Numbered from the stretch's first letter, positions 1 to 12,088 are shown. The stretch: DNA of 64,000 nt from Norana najaformis (GCA_964023275.1 OZ029927.1:5565715-5629714), one strand, 5' to 3'. Program-made: numbers and translations. The notes: generated by a model from the sequence alone, not told the origin.

Positions 1-29
1 ATGATGGCAATAGAAAAAATAATGGCAAT

Positions 30-200
30 AGAATTAGTAGTAGTAGTGGTAGTAGTAGTGGTGGTGGTGGTGGTGGTAGTAGTAGTAGTGGTAGTGGTAG
101 GGTAGTAGTAGTAGTAGTAGTAGTAGTAGTAATAAATAAAAATAATATAATAATAATAACATAATAATATAGTATAATACTACTATTACTAATAGGCCTA
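30..200. repeat. GTA/GTG trinucleotide array grading into ATA-rich repeat
   Basis: Imperfect (GTA)n and (GTG)n units run from about 30 to 130 and pass into AATAAT-rich sequence up to about 200. The stretch 200-383 that follows is ordinary unique-looking sequence in which I see no gene. Confidence 0.9.
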
Positions 201-383
201 ATAATAATAAGAACGTCCCAGACTTAAGCGACCGCTGACTCGACGCCTGAAGTAAAGCAACTACCTATTACTCCCCAGACTCCCATAATAATAATGGTGT
301 GCCATTTGTACGTCCTATGAGAAATGTGACCGCCATAGCAAATGATGTATTACACTTGCATTGCTATGTCACTGGCTATCCCC

Positions 384-471
<88 letters not shown>
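384..471. repeat. (TAA)n microsatellite at the 5' edge of a LINE
   Basis: A nearly perfect ATA/TAA array of about 88 bp. It stops exactly where the LINE copy at 472 begins, and a second TAA array lies at that element's 3' end. It therefore looks like the remains of the insertion target. Confidence 0.95.
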
Positions 472-472
<1 letters not shown>

Positions 473-835
473 TCTGGAATGGCCCTCGGTCAAGATGGCG
501 GACTATGTTTTCGTGGCAGGCGATTTGGTTTTAAACTTCACTTTGCACACTTTTAACGTTCTGTTCAAAGGTTCTCAAAGGCTGACATTCTCGCAGTTCT
601 GTTGGTCGGTTGTTTTGTCAGGTATTTTCAGGTTCTTCTTGTTTATTTGACTCGGTAATTGATGAGGCTTATTCTCGTCCATTTCGTGTCGCACTTGTTT
701 GACTGACACGCCCCCCCATCGGTTTATCGCCCTAGGCTTATACCTAGGTTTCTGTTTAAGACACTTGGTCTTTCGGTTTTCATTTTCAGCATTGCGAGGC
801 ACTCGTTCCACCTCTTTTTGTGACTCATAGACTGT

Positions 836-2410
836 TTGCATGTTTTCTGGGAAATGAACGGAGAGAGACGACGTTTGTCGTCCTCTGCTGGGTCTTCGCA
901 GAAGGCACACGGTACATGCAGTATTTGCCGGGCCATTAGACTTTTACACAACAGAGACGGCTGCGTACATTTACATGGACCACGCAATAACCCATGTCCG
1001 GGTTCACGAAAGCCCCCCTTGGAAAGCCTCACAAACCCCATTAACCAAAATGTCTATGCAGCCGCAGACACGGACAGGTTGAAGCCATCACCATTGGTGG
1101 ATATGGATGACAAAGAGGACTTATCCTACAAAACCCAGGACCTGCAAAAAGATGTAAACACACATACCTTGACTCATCCAACTTTATCAGGCAGAACACT
1201 TAAGCATATTCCTAAAGCAGCTAGAACTAGTGTAGGGAAGTTACTTATAGAAATCATCAATAAGATCGTGGCAGACCCCATGAATTTTGACTCATGGCAA
1301 ACCATACTGTCTTTTTCAGCCATAATATTGGAACAACCAACTAGGGGAGGCAAACGTCACAATTTGACCTCCACCATTAAACGCCGAGTGGAGAGTTTCT
1401 ATGATGATTGGACTACTAAATTAATGGAAATTTTTTATCCTGAACCAGTTCTTAAGGTACATCAAAAATCTAAACTGAGTAACGAGCAAGCTATAGCGGC
1501 AGCTGTTTCCTCGAAGCTCGAAGATGGTAATATAAGGGCAGCGGTCAGAATCCTGTGTTCAGAGGATAAGCCTGCGCCGATTAATAAGGATACATTCGAA
1601 GAGCTTTTGATCAAACACCCCAAACACCCAGCGGGGCGCCCCATCATACCTTCCACCACAAAGGTAACTCCATTCCAAACAACTTCGGACGAGGTACATA
1701 GTAACATCCTCTCGTTCACCGCAGGTTCGGCGGGGGGATCTGATGGCCTGCGTCCCCAGTACGTCAAAGACTTAATGAATTGTAAAGAAATAGGCCCTGA
1801 ATTGTGTTCGAGTCTAGCAGCATTAGTTAACCTTTTGTTAGCAGGCTCCTGTCCAGCGGACATTCAACCTATACTTTTTGGTGGCACCCTGTTCGCGTTA
1901 AGTAAAAAATCGGGTGGCTTGCGTCCAATTGTAATTGGCTACTATTGGCGTAGGCTGGCCTCCAAGTGCGCAAACAAGTTTGCCCTATCTAGAACTTCAG
2001 CATTCTTTGGTAGTAAACAGGTAGAAGTGGGAACCCACGAAGGTGGGGAGGCGGCAGTGCACTCGGTTAGGCGCTTTTTAGAAGACATGCCGGATGGCTC
2101 GATACTGGTTAAACTTGACTTTGCTAATGCATTTAATAGCTTGTATAGAGATCACGTGCTGAACTCATTAGCAGACATCCTTCCGGAGTCACTACCGTTT
2201 GTCAATCTAGCCCACGGTTCTGCCACGGAACTTAAATTCAGCCATTTCTCCATTTCTTCTGAAGTAGGTCACAGCAGGGGGACCCTTTGGGCCCACTCTT
2301 GTTTTTTGCTTCCCATTACAACAGATCTTGGAACAGTTATCTTCGGACCTGGTGATAGGATACTTGGACGACTTATCCCTGGGGGGCGATGCACCCACAG
2401 TGGCAGCTGA
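836..2410 (+). pseudogene. Reverse transcriptase N-terminal and palm region of LINE copy R1
   Basis: An open frame of 524 codons. Residues near the start form a Cys/His-rich segment. The middle carries the conserved GGLRPIVIGYYWRRLASKCAN-type block, shown here as GGLRPIVIG. Reverse transcriptase motif A appears as VKLDFANAFNSL. The motif B region (SRGTLWAHSCF) is degraded against the usual QGDPLGPLLF form. The frame ends just after it switches away from the YLDD-bearing frame at 2,361. Further pieces of the same protein follow at 2,512-2,994. The product would copy the element RNA at the nicked target. This copy cannot, because the palm is split between frames. Confidence 0.85.
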
Positions 2411-2511
2411 CTAAGTTTCATAGAACAGGCATGTGATTCCTTAGGCCTTCGGCTTAATCATACAAATGCGAAATTATTTCACATTCACCGTTTGCGAATA
2501 GCCATGCTTCT

Positions 2512-2994
2512 TTGAGTAGCTTCACTCAAACCAAACCGGAGAGCGCTGTCCTATTAGGAGCGCCACTATGTACTGCTGAGGCTCTTTCTGCCTGCTTAGA
2601 GTCCCGTTGTGCTGAACTCTCCCTGGCAATTTCCAGATTGTTGACCATAGCTAAACATGATGCCTTAGTGCTCCTCATTACCACATTTAGTTCACCCAAG
2701 TTATTGCACACTTTGAGATGTTGCCCGTGTGTGGGTCACCCGTTACTGGAGAGGTATGATCTGCTACTTCGTGAAGGTTTTGTCTCTATCTTTAATTTGG
2801 CCCTCACAGACCATCAATGGCTTCAGGCCTCCCTTCCCATAAAAGCTGGAGGTTTAGGCCTACGCTGGGTGACTTCGCTTGCGCTACCCGCCTTCTTGGC
2901 ATCCGCTGTAGGCACCCAAACGTTGCAAACTGCCATTCTTCACAAAGGCCAAATATCACCAGATTTTCATCTTAACACCATGGTGGAACATTGA
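2512..2994 (+). pseudogene. LINE copy R1, region after the reverse transcriptase palm
   Basis: The frame encodes the thumb and linker region. It has VLLGAPLCTAEALSACLESR and further on LPIKAGGLGLRWVTSLALPA. The same segments occur in the minus-strand copy at 4,981-5,530 (LLGAPLSLGEPL and LPVKDGGLGIRRATSLALP), which supports one shared family. The frame stops at 2,994 and the protein resumes in other frames downstream. Confidence 0.8.
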
Positions 2995-3274
2995 TGTGCA
3001 CTCACCATGACTCCACAACTTAATACTTACCTCTGGCATAGACAATCCCAGTGGGATAAACCTCTATACGAGATATCAAAAACTACACTTATTACTAATA
3101 ATAACGACGAGTATCACCAGGCACGTCTAAAGGCCTCATGCTGGGGACTGGCTATTTGCCCTCCTCATTAACTTAAACGGTCTTCGCCTGGATGACGAAG
3201 CCGTACGTATAGACGTTGGCCTCCGTCTCGGAGCTACCCTATGCCAACCACATAATTGCACATGTGGAGCTCTG

Positions 3275-3805
3275 GTGACTGCTGAGGGGTCGCATGGTCT
3301 CTCTTGCCGTTTGGGACCCGGCAGAATGGCACGTCACGCTTGTCTTAATGACCTTATTCACAGAAGTCTGACTCGAGGGGGCTTCCCATCAGTGAAAGAA
3401 CCTACGGGTCTCTCCAGAGCAGACGGCAAGAGACCGGATGGCCTTACCCTGATTCCTTGGCGTTCGGGGCGCAGCCTCCTATGGGATGTCACCGTGACCG
3501 ACACGATTGCACATTCTTACTTACAGGCAACCTCTGTTACAGAAGCAGGCGCCGATAGAAAAACTTTGAAATATGATCATTTGACCCATGCATACCACTT
3601 TGTTCTTCTGGCCTTTGAGACTTTAGGTCCTATCAATGGTTTGGGTATGACCTTTCTCACAGACTTGGGACGTATATCGTCCCTCATATCCGGAGATGGT
3701 AGAGAAACAGGTTACCTCTTTCAACGCTTGTCTATAACATTACAGCGTTTCAATGCAGTCGCATTTTACGGTACATTTGTGATGCCGAATTCAGACGAGG
3801 ATTAG
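3275..3805 (+). pseudogene. LINE copy R1, C-terminal zinc-binding and endonuclease-like domain
   Basis: The segment just upstream gives a short Cys/His stretch (HNCTCGALV). It is followed by GRMARHACLNDLIHRSL, then KRPDGLTLIPW and GRSLLWDVTVTDT, the candidate catalytic core, and then a conserved tail (LLAFETLGPINGLGMTFL). The tail is repeated in every other 3' fragment of this family in the window. The stop is at 3,803-3,805 and a short 3' UTR leads to the TAA array. A restriction-like nuclease role is inferred from the spaced Asp residues. I cannot run a structure prediction. Confidence 0.75.
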
Positions 3806-3881
3806 CCGTTCCAGAATCCCTCTTTCTCCTCTTCTCCGGAAATTTTGAACAACCAAGGGATTATACTTACCTTGGTAAAAA

Positions 3882-3886
3882 AAATA

Positions 3887-3982
<96 letters not shown>

Positions 3983-4067
3983 GACAATTCAACGCTTCAA
4001 TGCAATTGATTTCCGTAGCATAATAATAATAATATTGTTATTATTATTATTATTATTACTATTATTT
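3882..4067. repeat. (TAA)n / (TTA)n arrays between two tail-to-tail LINE copies
   Basis: A TAA array (3,882-3,982), a 38-bp scrap of the same LINE's 3' coding end (TIQRFNAIDFRS, about 3,984-4,020), then a TAA/TTA array to 4,067. Copy R1 ends at the left edge and copy R2, on the other strand, ends at the right edge. Confidence 0.85.
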
Positions 4068-5556
4068 TGCCCCGTTGTATTTATGATCCCTCAAGAAGTT
4101 AAAAAATTATCCGGATGAAAAAACTGTATTCTGGGATGGCTAATCTTCGTTGATGTCAGACTCCTCAAAAGTGCCCTGGAAAAGGCAATCAAATTAAAAC
4201 GTTGAATTGTGCAGGCAACAGGTTGGAAAAGGAAAGCGGTCTCCCTTGGGTCTCCGGCAACCCTGGTCAAGTGTCCACCAGAATAGTTAAGAACTCCAAG
4301 GCCTGTAAATTTATCGAGTCAAGGGTCTCGAAGGCCAAAGGGATGAACTGATAGGAAGCCGATAAATCGGTATATTTGGTGATCTTCCTCTAAGCTGCCA
4401 ACTCTGCCGCTGTGCCTGCATTTGTGGCTGTGTGAGGCAAGTAAGAATCGGCCAAAGTGTCTACAACAGTAACATCCCAGTCCATAGACCTGCTCGCCTG
4501 CCAGGGAATGAGGGTAGCGCCATCTGGGCGTTTACTGTCGGATCTTGAAAGTCCAACTGGTTCTTTAGAGGAAGGGAAACCCGCTTTCACTAAAGCTCGC
4601 CAGATTAGATCATTTATAGCTGCATGTCTGGCAGTCCTACCGGGTCCAATACGACAAGCCAAACCATGAGAACCATCAGTCAAGGCCATTGAACCACAAG
4701 GGCACCTATGAGTGGTGCAGATCTCAGAACCGAGGCGCAAACCCACGGTCACTCATACTGCCTCATCTCCGAGTCTTAGACCACAGGCACTTATTGGAAA
4801 GGCAAAAAACAACCAGTCGCTAGAATGAGGTGAAGCCACCGCCATGACCCGCGCCCTGTGATAGTCCGATACGGCAGACGCTTGTAGGGTGTCAATGTCC
4901 TTCATAATTAAAGGACGATCCCATGCTGATTGCTTATGTGCAACTGGGTCGTCTGGAAAGGGTACATTTGATACCAAACTCTATTGGGACCTGGCCATAA
5001 GAAAAACATCATCTCCCGCTGCGACAGTACCGGATCCGGCCAGGATGGATGCCTGGAGAGGCGTGGTACCTGCGGCTGAGGCCAAAAAGGCTGGAAGTGC
5101 CAGCGAGGTTGCACGTCTAATACCCAATCCACCATCCTTAACCGGGAGCGAGGCCTGAAGCCAGTGCTTGTCCGACAAAGCCAAGTTCAAGGTGCTCGAG
5201 AGGCCATCTCGCAGTACAAGATCAAACACGCTCAAGCACGGGTGGTCCATACAAGGGGCACATCTGAGGGTGTGAAGCAAAGTAGGTGAGCTAAGAGAGC
5301 AGCGAAGAAGGACGAGGGCGTCATGCCTACCAATAGATGCTCGGCGCGAGACACCGACCCTGAGTTCTGAAACTCTGGCCTCCAGAACAGATCTAAGGGC
5401 TCCCCAAGAGATAAAGGTGCTCCCAAGAGGCAGGCATCATCTGGTAATGTTGCTGAAAAGTGCTTTAGTGGATCCGGAAGAGTGGAGCGTTGAGTTTGTG
5501 AAATGACCTCGCATTTTGTGATGTTCAAAGTCAGACCCATAGCACAAGCTTCTGAC
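4068..5556 (-). mobile_element. 5'-truncated endonuclease-bearing LINE (copy R2)
   Basis: A minus-strand copy of the same family as R1. From 5' to 3' it shows the post-palm region (5,232-5,555), the GGLGIRRATSLALPAF block (4,981-5,280), the region before the endonuclease (4,753-4,977) and the endonuclease core (4,390-4,752) with KRPDGATLIPW and SMDWDVTVVDT. The 3' UTR runs to about 4,068. The copy is 5'-truncated inside a TTA array (5,556-5,612), so microsatellite lies on both sides. Frame changes separate the pieces, so it is dead. Confidence 0.85.
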
Positions 5557-5625
5557 ATTATTATTATTATTGTTATTGCTATTATTATTATTATATTAGT
5601 TATATTAGTAATAATTATATTAATT
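5556..5625. repeat. (TTA)n microsatellite at the truncated 5' edge of LINE R2
   Basis: An interrupted ATT/TTA array abutting the last readable codons of the minus-strand LINE. Degenerate A/T-rich sequence continues to about 5,640. Confidence 0.85.
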
Positions 5626-5726
5626 TCTGGCATAGATGTTATGATGATAGAGTGCCTTGATGAATATAACAATCAATACGATTACGATTATGGAAATTTG
5701 TAACCTGTTAGGGATGTGGAGTTTGT

Positions 5727-5765
5727 CCAAGCATGGATATATTAGACTCTCGAAAAGAGGCACGA
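5727..5765 (+). repeat. 39-bp repeated motif, first copy
   Basis: This stretch is identical, apart from one C/T difference, to 9,161-9,199 on the same strand. Its core reads gactctcgaaaagagg and it contains a TATATTA stretch and a short CTCT/AGAG stem. The sequences on either side do not match, so it looks like a short dispersed unit. Function unknown. Confidence 0.8.
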
Positions 5766-5949
5766 GTATCACCACCAACAATGGATTCAGCACCTGTATT
5801 CAAACACGCAAAAATAAATGTGCATCAATTATTTTGTTCCTTTTGTGACTTTTATAGAAGGGCCTGCATCAGCAGTCTGATGGAAAGATTTCTCGTCGGA
5901 GTTCTCATAAATGTAGCGCAAACCGCATAAAGCAGAAACTAGGTACCAT

Positions 5950-7228
5950 CTTATCCCCCAATCTTTCTTTATTATATAAGCTAACTGAACGCACTGTTCT
6001 TGCTTGGCTGAATTAATACATTTATTCTAACTCGCTTCTCATTCTCTACCATTCTGGATTCGCTAAACTTGTCTCTCTATACAATTTTGCCATTAGTTAC
6101 CACCAAGTCTCTTGTCCCTGTCCTCTTGATATTTCTGCTGCTTTTGACAACATCGACCAAGACTTACTCCTTTAACAACTATCTTCCTGGTATGGCATCT
6201 CCGATGCTGCCCTTCCCTTGTTTCGGTCCTACTTGTCTTCCTGCTCCTTTTCTGTAAAAGCTGCAAGTCATTGTCGACTTCTCTTCATCTTGTGCATTAC
6301 ACCCCTGAGCCGTCTCAAAGTCAGTCGACCACCATCTCTATGCTGTTTACACAAGACTCTTTCCTTTCTCCAAGTTCCTTTTCCTCGTCCATCACTTAGT
6401 TATTTGATGTTGTCAAAGACATCTCAACATGGATGTCCTATAACCTCCTTTGCCTCAACCTTACCAAAACTTAATTTGTTATTCTAGGTATACCAGATCA
6501 GATTAAGAAAATCCCTAACTCTTCCATCCATCTATCAACTAATTCCTCCACTCTCACTTTCACAAGGTCTCATCCTTAATCCATTCAAATTAAGCACCTT
6601 CAACTCATCCGAAACTCACATGCCGAGCTGTCACCAGGGCACCCAAGCATCACCATATCACTCCTGTTCTTAAATCACTCCACTGGCTGAAAATCCCAGA
6701 ACGCATTAATTTAAAAGTTCTTTTTCTAACCTATATACTCTCTGCAGTGTTCCAAACTACTTAGCAAACTCACTATTATCTACTCACCCAGCTCTACCCT
6801 TTCGTCCTCTTAACTCACTCTTGCTCGTCCCCAGTAACTACTGATCATAAATTCCTAACCGACACCGCACCCCATCTCGACTCTTGAAAGATTTCCCTCC
6901 GTTCCTCTATCCTTTCCATCGTTCACCTACAATCATCTGTCTCAGCCCCTTTCTCCATTACCACTCAGGCTTTCCATTCAGAAGTCCCATCTTTTCAAGA
7001 AATCTTATCCTGAATTCCTGATCCATCTACTCCATCGCCTTCCAATTTCTCTCGGTCTAAACAAAACCCACCGTAATGGATGCTCTGTCTCCTTTCTGTC
7101 TGTGGTCAACTGGCAACCGGACATTGTTCTCCACGTGGTCTCTTTGAACAACCCCTCTGACTTTATGCAGTGCTCGTTAATAAGCTTAGCTTTAAAGCAG
7201 CGCTTTAGAAATGTTAGAGATTACGATT
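5950..7228 (+). mobile_element. CR1/L2-like LINE, family A copy A1 with (GATTAC)n tail
   Basis: A decayed reverse transcriptase region. The frame at about 6,125-6,260 reads LLDISAAFDNID (motif A) and SSWYGISDAALPLF. A C-terminal region near 6,640-6,730 has HITPVLKSLHWLKIPER-like residues. The 3' end carries the family hallmark, a short motif before gattacgattacg at 7,215-7,228. Many stops and frame changes make it an old copy. It lies either in the 3' part of the host transporter gene or beyond it. Confidence 0.75.
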
Positions 7229-8656
7229 ACGAAGTGAATTTTTAGTAAGACGGTCGGAGTTGAAGACAAGACGCGGAGTTATATGCACAAAAACGCCTTC
7301 CCGGTCGCGTAGTTTAGTGATTGCCAGGTAAACTGGGCAGACAAAGACGCATTGCTCAGATGAGCACTCTTGGACAGCGTCAGTCAAGCAACCGGTGCCA
7401 ATAACTTTGGCCCAGATGTGATACAGCAACATAGAACTAGAAGATAACTAAAAACGCTAAACACTAAGTTCTAACTATAAATTTTTAAGATAATTTGAAT
7501 TCATTGTTACTTTGGCATAATATGACTGATAACAAACCTGAATCATATCTGGAAGAACAATAAAACCTCCCTGCAATAAAACAAAAGAAAAATCTCTAAA
7601 AAACATCTTCAAATCAGTGAATCTTAACTACTCAGAGCAGCCTCGGCGAAAGAGAACAAGATTATGAGTAAAGATTTAAGTGGTCGGTTTCTCTTTCTTG
7701 TCTGCGAGTGTTAACCAAAGAAGCCCTTTTCCATTGTACGATTATTATTCGACTATAAACCAGCCTATCACACAGCCTGACATCATTTTAACCTAACGAG
7801 CTGCGCCGCTAAGACGGTCTGATGGCGCGAGACATACGTTGATATAGATTCATGCAAGGTCACTGCAATACATTTCACATATAAGCATACATAATGTATA
7901 CTTACATACATACATACATATACAAACATACAAACATACAAGGTATGCACTGAGGTTTTAGGAGTGTTAACGTGCAGATCAGGTATTGACTGGTCAGTGC
8001 ATTTGGTTGTCGTGTGGATCGTGACGCAGAGTTCGGTCAAGTTGGCAGACTGACAGACGGGTTGCCGCCGTGTTTCGCCTTAAGCAGTACCAACCCAATG
8101 GAACGCACATCTGTTTCAGACTGGAGAATTTAAGAGGGCAGGCTGCACGCAGCTAGGCCTATATAAATTCTAACTCTTTAAATGTAAAAACGTATCCAGC
8201 ACTTTGCCAGCATTTTTTTTACTGAACTTACGTAGCAGTCGGCTATCTGTTAGGCAGGAGGAAACCGGTCTTGTCTATTTATGAATCGCAAGATTCGATA
8301 ACATCGAAGAAACATCTGCAACTCCGTGCTGTTTCGTTGTTCGAAAATTTCTCCATCCGGGCGACCATCAGACAGGTATAGCTGAGCACGTGTATACGCG
8401 CATACTCGCAAACATATATACATGCATATACGGGGGCCTACATGGATACATACGCACATGGACCCAGATGTACACGCACATTATGCACGCACTTGCATAT
8501 ACAAATGCACAACACATAGGCAGAATTTTTGACTTGTATAAATTGCATAGCGTTTCCGTGATCGATTAAAGTGCAGTGACGGACGGCAGCTCAAGGCAGC
8601 ATACAACTCATTCGAAAACGACGTTAAAAATAACATGAGGGCCACGAAACACTTAC
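7229..8656. other. Intron and flanking sequence around the micro-exon, tetranucleotide repeat
   Basis: Apart from the 33-bp exon I see only a CATA-type tetranucleotide run near 7,900-7,945 and low-copy sequence. Open frames here (for example 7,214-7,432 and 7,783-8,040 on the minus strand) match nothing I know. Confidence 0.6.
7538..7570 (-). CDS. SLC15A: SLC15A 33-bp micro-exon
   Basis: A 33-bp exon between a very good acceptor (tttgttttattgcag) and gtttgt, phase 0 at both ends, encoding GGFIVLPDMIQ. It aligns without gaps to the PEPT1 segment GALEIQPDQMQ that follows GSRWTLQAT. The next exon was not found in 1-7,537, so the gene probably continues off the left edge. Confidence 0.85.
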
Positions 8657-11600
8657 GACATCGCCGTTCAACTGTGTGGCCTGCAGCGTCCATCTGGATC
8701 CCTTTTTCAAACATGCACAATAGCAACGCAAGATTAACATTTCAAACGTTAATAAAGTTCTAAAGTTGCGGAATTTTGTTCTGAACCTTACGCGACTCTT
8801 TAGCTTTCCAGATCCCCCCTTGTTCACATAGACCCAGCTTCACAAACGCATTACATAAACAATTATTTTAAAATACGTTATCAGTTTTACACTGTCCCTA
8901 AGGCAACAAGTTCATTATGAGGAAATAAGTTGCAAGAGTAATGACATCGACCAAATTAACATCAGTCGGTGTTATGGGATTATTTAAAACTGTTAATACA
9001 ATGCCTTCCTTTAAAGTTAGGCCTAAATATGCGTCAAATTTAGTAAATACACTCGAATGATCATCATGTCATTTAAATCGTATGAAATATTAAGTAGTAG
9101 TCTGTGAGGTCAATCGCTCTGCATAATTAAGCATCATTTGGAGATGCGCATATCCGGCGGCCAAGCACGGATATATTAGACTCTCGAAAAGAGGCACGAC
9201 TATTGCTTATGGTTCTAGTTCATTTTCCTACAGTGGTTTAACATGCGCGGAAATTGCTCAGTAATTCTCGTGTATTCGGACTTGTGCTGTGTACAGGTCT
9301 GCCCTTACGACTTTCTAAAATCAACTTGGAATTTAGTGCGTTTTAGGTCCGATTATCACCGAAGGTTTGAACTGGTCAACACATGACTGATTACGGTCTT
9401 GACAGTGGCAAGCGACCAGCGACCGGCAATGAGCGATCGGTGATGCAACGTCGATCTTCGGCGTCGCGTCGACCGTCCATCACGGAAAGATTCTGTGACC
9501 AACAGAAGCCGGCTTCTGATGAATGCCTGTCCTGCACATACATGGTTGCCTGAGGGATTTCCGGTCGCCGCGTCTTCTACCATCTGCGATGAAGTACCAG
9601 GCGGTGAACGTAACCGATTGCTGCGGTCTTAATTCGGCTGTCATTCTAACGGGAACTCTGAATCCGACTATCAACTGTCAATTCTGGATGGAATTCCGTT
9701 GGTTAAGATCTAAGTATGTGCGAGAGCTCGCTATAGTAACTTTCCTAGTTAATCGATCACTGTTTGCCTACTGATGAACTTGCTGTTCTTCACGAACTTT
9801 AGTATTATTTAGCACACGCATCTTCGAGATACACAAAAGGCGCTATCCTTACGTGTCAATTAACTAACTAACTAACTAACTAAAAAGAGCTCATTCCACA
9901 TTAGCTCTTTATAGAGTGCCGCCGTCTTACCTGTTGATCGAATAGAGCCCAGAAAACGGGTAATGGCATGAACAACCATGCAACACGCAGCACGTCTTTA
10001 ACATCGGAAATAAACTGATCCTGTAACAAATTAAAATACCGACACAATAGGATATATCACAATTAAGATTAGTAATTATAGTAATTATAGCTGGAAATCC
10101 CTTGTGCCACGTATAAGTTGACGCCAGCAATTTCTTCGTGTGCAGCTTCATCAGGTTTCGTAATCGTAATCCCGAGATTTCTACAGCGCCCAACGAAAGC
10201 CACGTTACGGGAACCAAGTTATTCACAGGCGCTCAGTCAAAACAAAATCGATAGGCAAAAAGGGTTCGGTTCTAAATCAAGATCCAAAAGTCGGGCAGAG
10301 AGACAGCGTGGCAGCTACAGTGGTTGATGTTTGGGACCGAAGAGGAAAGAGGGATAAGAGGAAGTATGGGAGTCATAATAGGTTCTATGAAAGAAGAATG
10401 TTTTCAGTTTTGAGTGAAAGCCAATGCAGATATTGCAAGCAGTGAAGCATAGATGAGTTTGTATGATAGGTCAGATAACTGTTGCAGTTCTGGGGAGTTT
10501 ATTCCAGAGTGGTGGGGTAGCTAAGGAGCGGGTTGAGTAGAGTGGTTGAAATGTAAGTAACTAACGGAGATAGGAGTGTTGGCAGGATTGGTGTGTTGTA
10601 TGTACGTGATGGGACTTTATACTCCATTCTTCTGGTATTTTGAGCCAGTGAAGCGATTTAAGTACAGGAGTGATGTGATATTGTTTGGAGGTTTTGGTGA
10701 CAGGACAAGCAAGAGCATTCTGGATGACTTGAAGGCTGTTTATTTGGGTGAACCTTATGCTCCGGGAATGTGAATTGCATTAGTTTAATTTAGCATGGAC
10801 TATGAGTGTGGCGATGGTTGATGCAGTTTTGAAGTCAAGCATAGGACGGATTCTGCAAAGGCCACGGATATGCATAAAGCAAGAGCGGGAGAGATGGGTA
10901 ATGTGATCAGAGAAACTGAGGTTTTGGTCGAAGATCACACCTAAGTTGCGGACAGAAGAGTTAATGTTAAAGGTGTGTGTGTAGGCAAATAACAGTAAAA
11001 CATGTTTTCACTCCATGGATCAGCTCCCGCCTAAAAATAATAATATTTATTGTTATTATTGTTGTTGTGATTACTATTATTGTAACCCGAGGTAGAAATG
11101 ATCGCTCAGGAACTAAAAAATTAAGTTAGGAGTATAAAATGATCTAATGATATTATAATTAATAAAGTATTAATGATAATAACCACTAACTAACCAAGAA
11201 GGGATAGCTTTTCTTAACAGTTTCGGCCATCTTCAGGTAACAGAGAACTACACTTCTCTATCAGCGCTTATCTATAGCCATCCAGGGCTTCAATGCAATT
11301 GCTTTTCACAGCACGTTTGCCAACAAGCGCTTCAACGAAGATTAGCAACCCGAGAAAAATGCAATCCCTAAGTTTTTATTATTTCTTGCAGGATCCTCAG
11401 GATTTAAAATGCGTCCTGAGAAAATAAAATAAATTTTAAGCTGATGTTCCTAGCACTAAAAATCAATAGGCTAGTCCTGCTCTGATGACAAGGGACGAGG
11501 CGGGGGCTTCAATGGTTCCATAGACGGCTGGGAAATATCTTGCCTGGGAGTTGTGCATGACTGTGCGGCATCTTACGTCGCCCACGCAGCAAATTCAGCA

Positions 11601-12088
11601 GGGTCAGAGGCAGAACAGGTTGTCATTCATAAAGCCGAAAAATATTCTTTAGGGCTGCTGCCAACTACACATCTTTTTTGCCCATCGCTTTTGAAACACT
11701 GGACCCAGTTAACGCTATCGGGGTCGATTTCATTCGCGAGGTTGGCCGTCGTCTTTCGACCATCTCCAGAGACTCACTTGAGGTCGCTTTCCTTTTTCAG
11801 CGCTGCTCTATCTGTACTCAGCGTTATAAATCCATCGCTTTCCGTCGTTTTCTGATGTTGCTGAGGCCTGATTTCCCAGACATCATTTAACAGTTCCTAG
11901 CGTATTTTAAAAATTCCTTAGGGATTATACTTATCTTGGGGCTAAATAATAATATTATTATTATTGTTTGCCCCGAAGGTACCTATGATCCCTAAGGAAG
12001 TAAAAAAATTAAGAGGAAATTTTTTATTCTTAGATGGCTAGTCTTCGCCGATGTCTGGCTTCTCAAAAGTACCCCGGAAGGCGATCAA

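Larger units (their letters stand above)
472..3881 (+). mobile_element. Non-LTR retrotransposon with restriction-like endonuclease domain (copy R1)
   Basis: This is the longest copy of a LINE family in the window. It has a 5' leader (472-835), an N-terminal zinc-finger-like segment near 910-1,020 (CSICRAIRLL followed by HLHGPRNNPCPGS), a reverse transcriptase domain and a C-terminal endonuclease-like domain. The endonuclease core reads KRPDGLTLIPW followed by GRSLLWDVTVTDT, a PD-(D/E)XK-like arrangement as in LINEs with restriction-like endonucleases (R2, R4, NeSL, Hero groups). The reading frame is broken several times, so the copy is dead. The catalytic YLDD (GYLDDLSLGG) is readable at 2,361-2,372, in a different frame from the upstream reverse transcriptase part. 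TAA arrays flank both ends. Clade assignment within the endonuclease-bearing LINEs is inferred from motif order only. Confidence 0.85.

Noticed and set aside
299-556. Open frame with a long poly-Ile run
   Set aside because: It is a translation of the (TAA)n microsatellite. The same holds for 3,802-3,987 on the minus strand and 37,222-37,315 (poly-Tyr).
575-1041. Minus-strand open frames of about 110 codons
   Set aside because: They overlap the recognised LINE coding region on the plus strand, show no domain and look like shadows.
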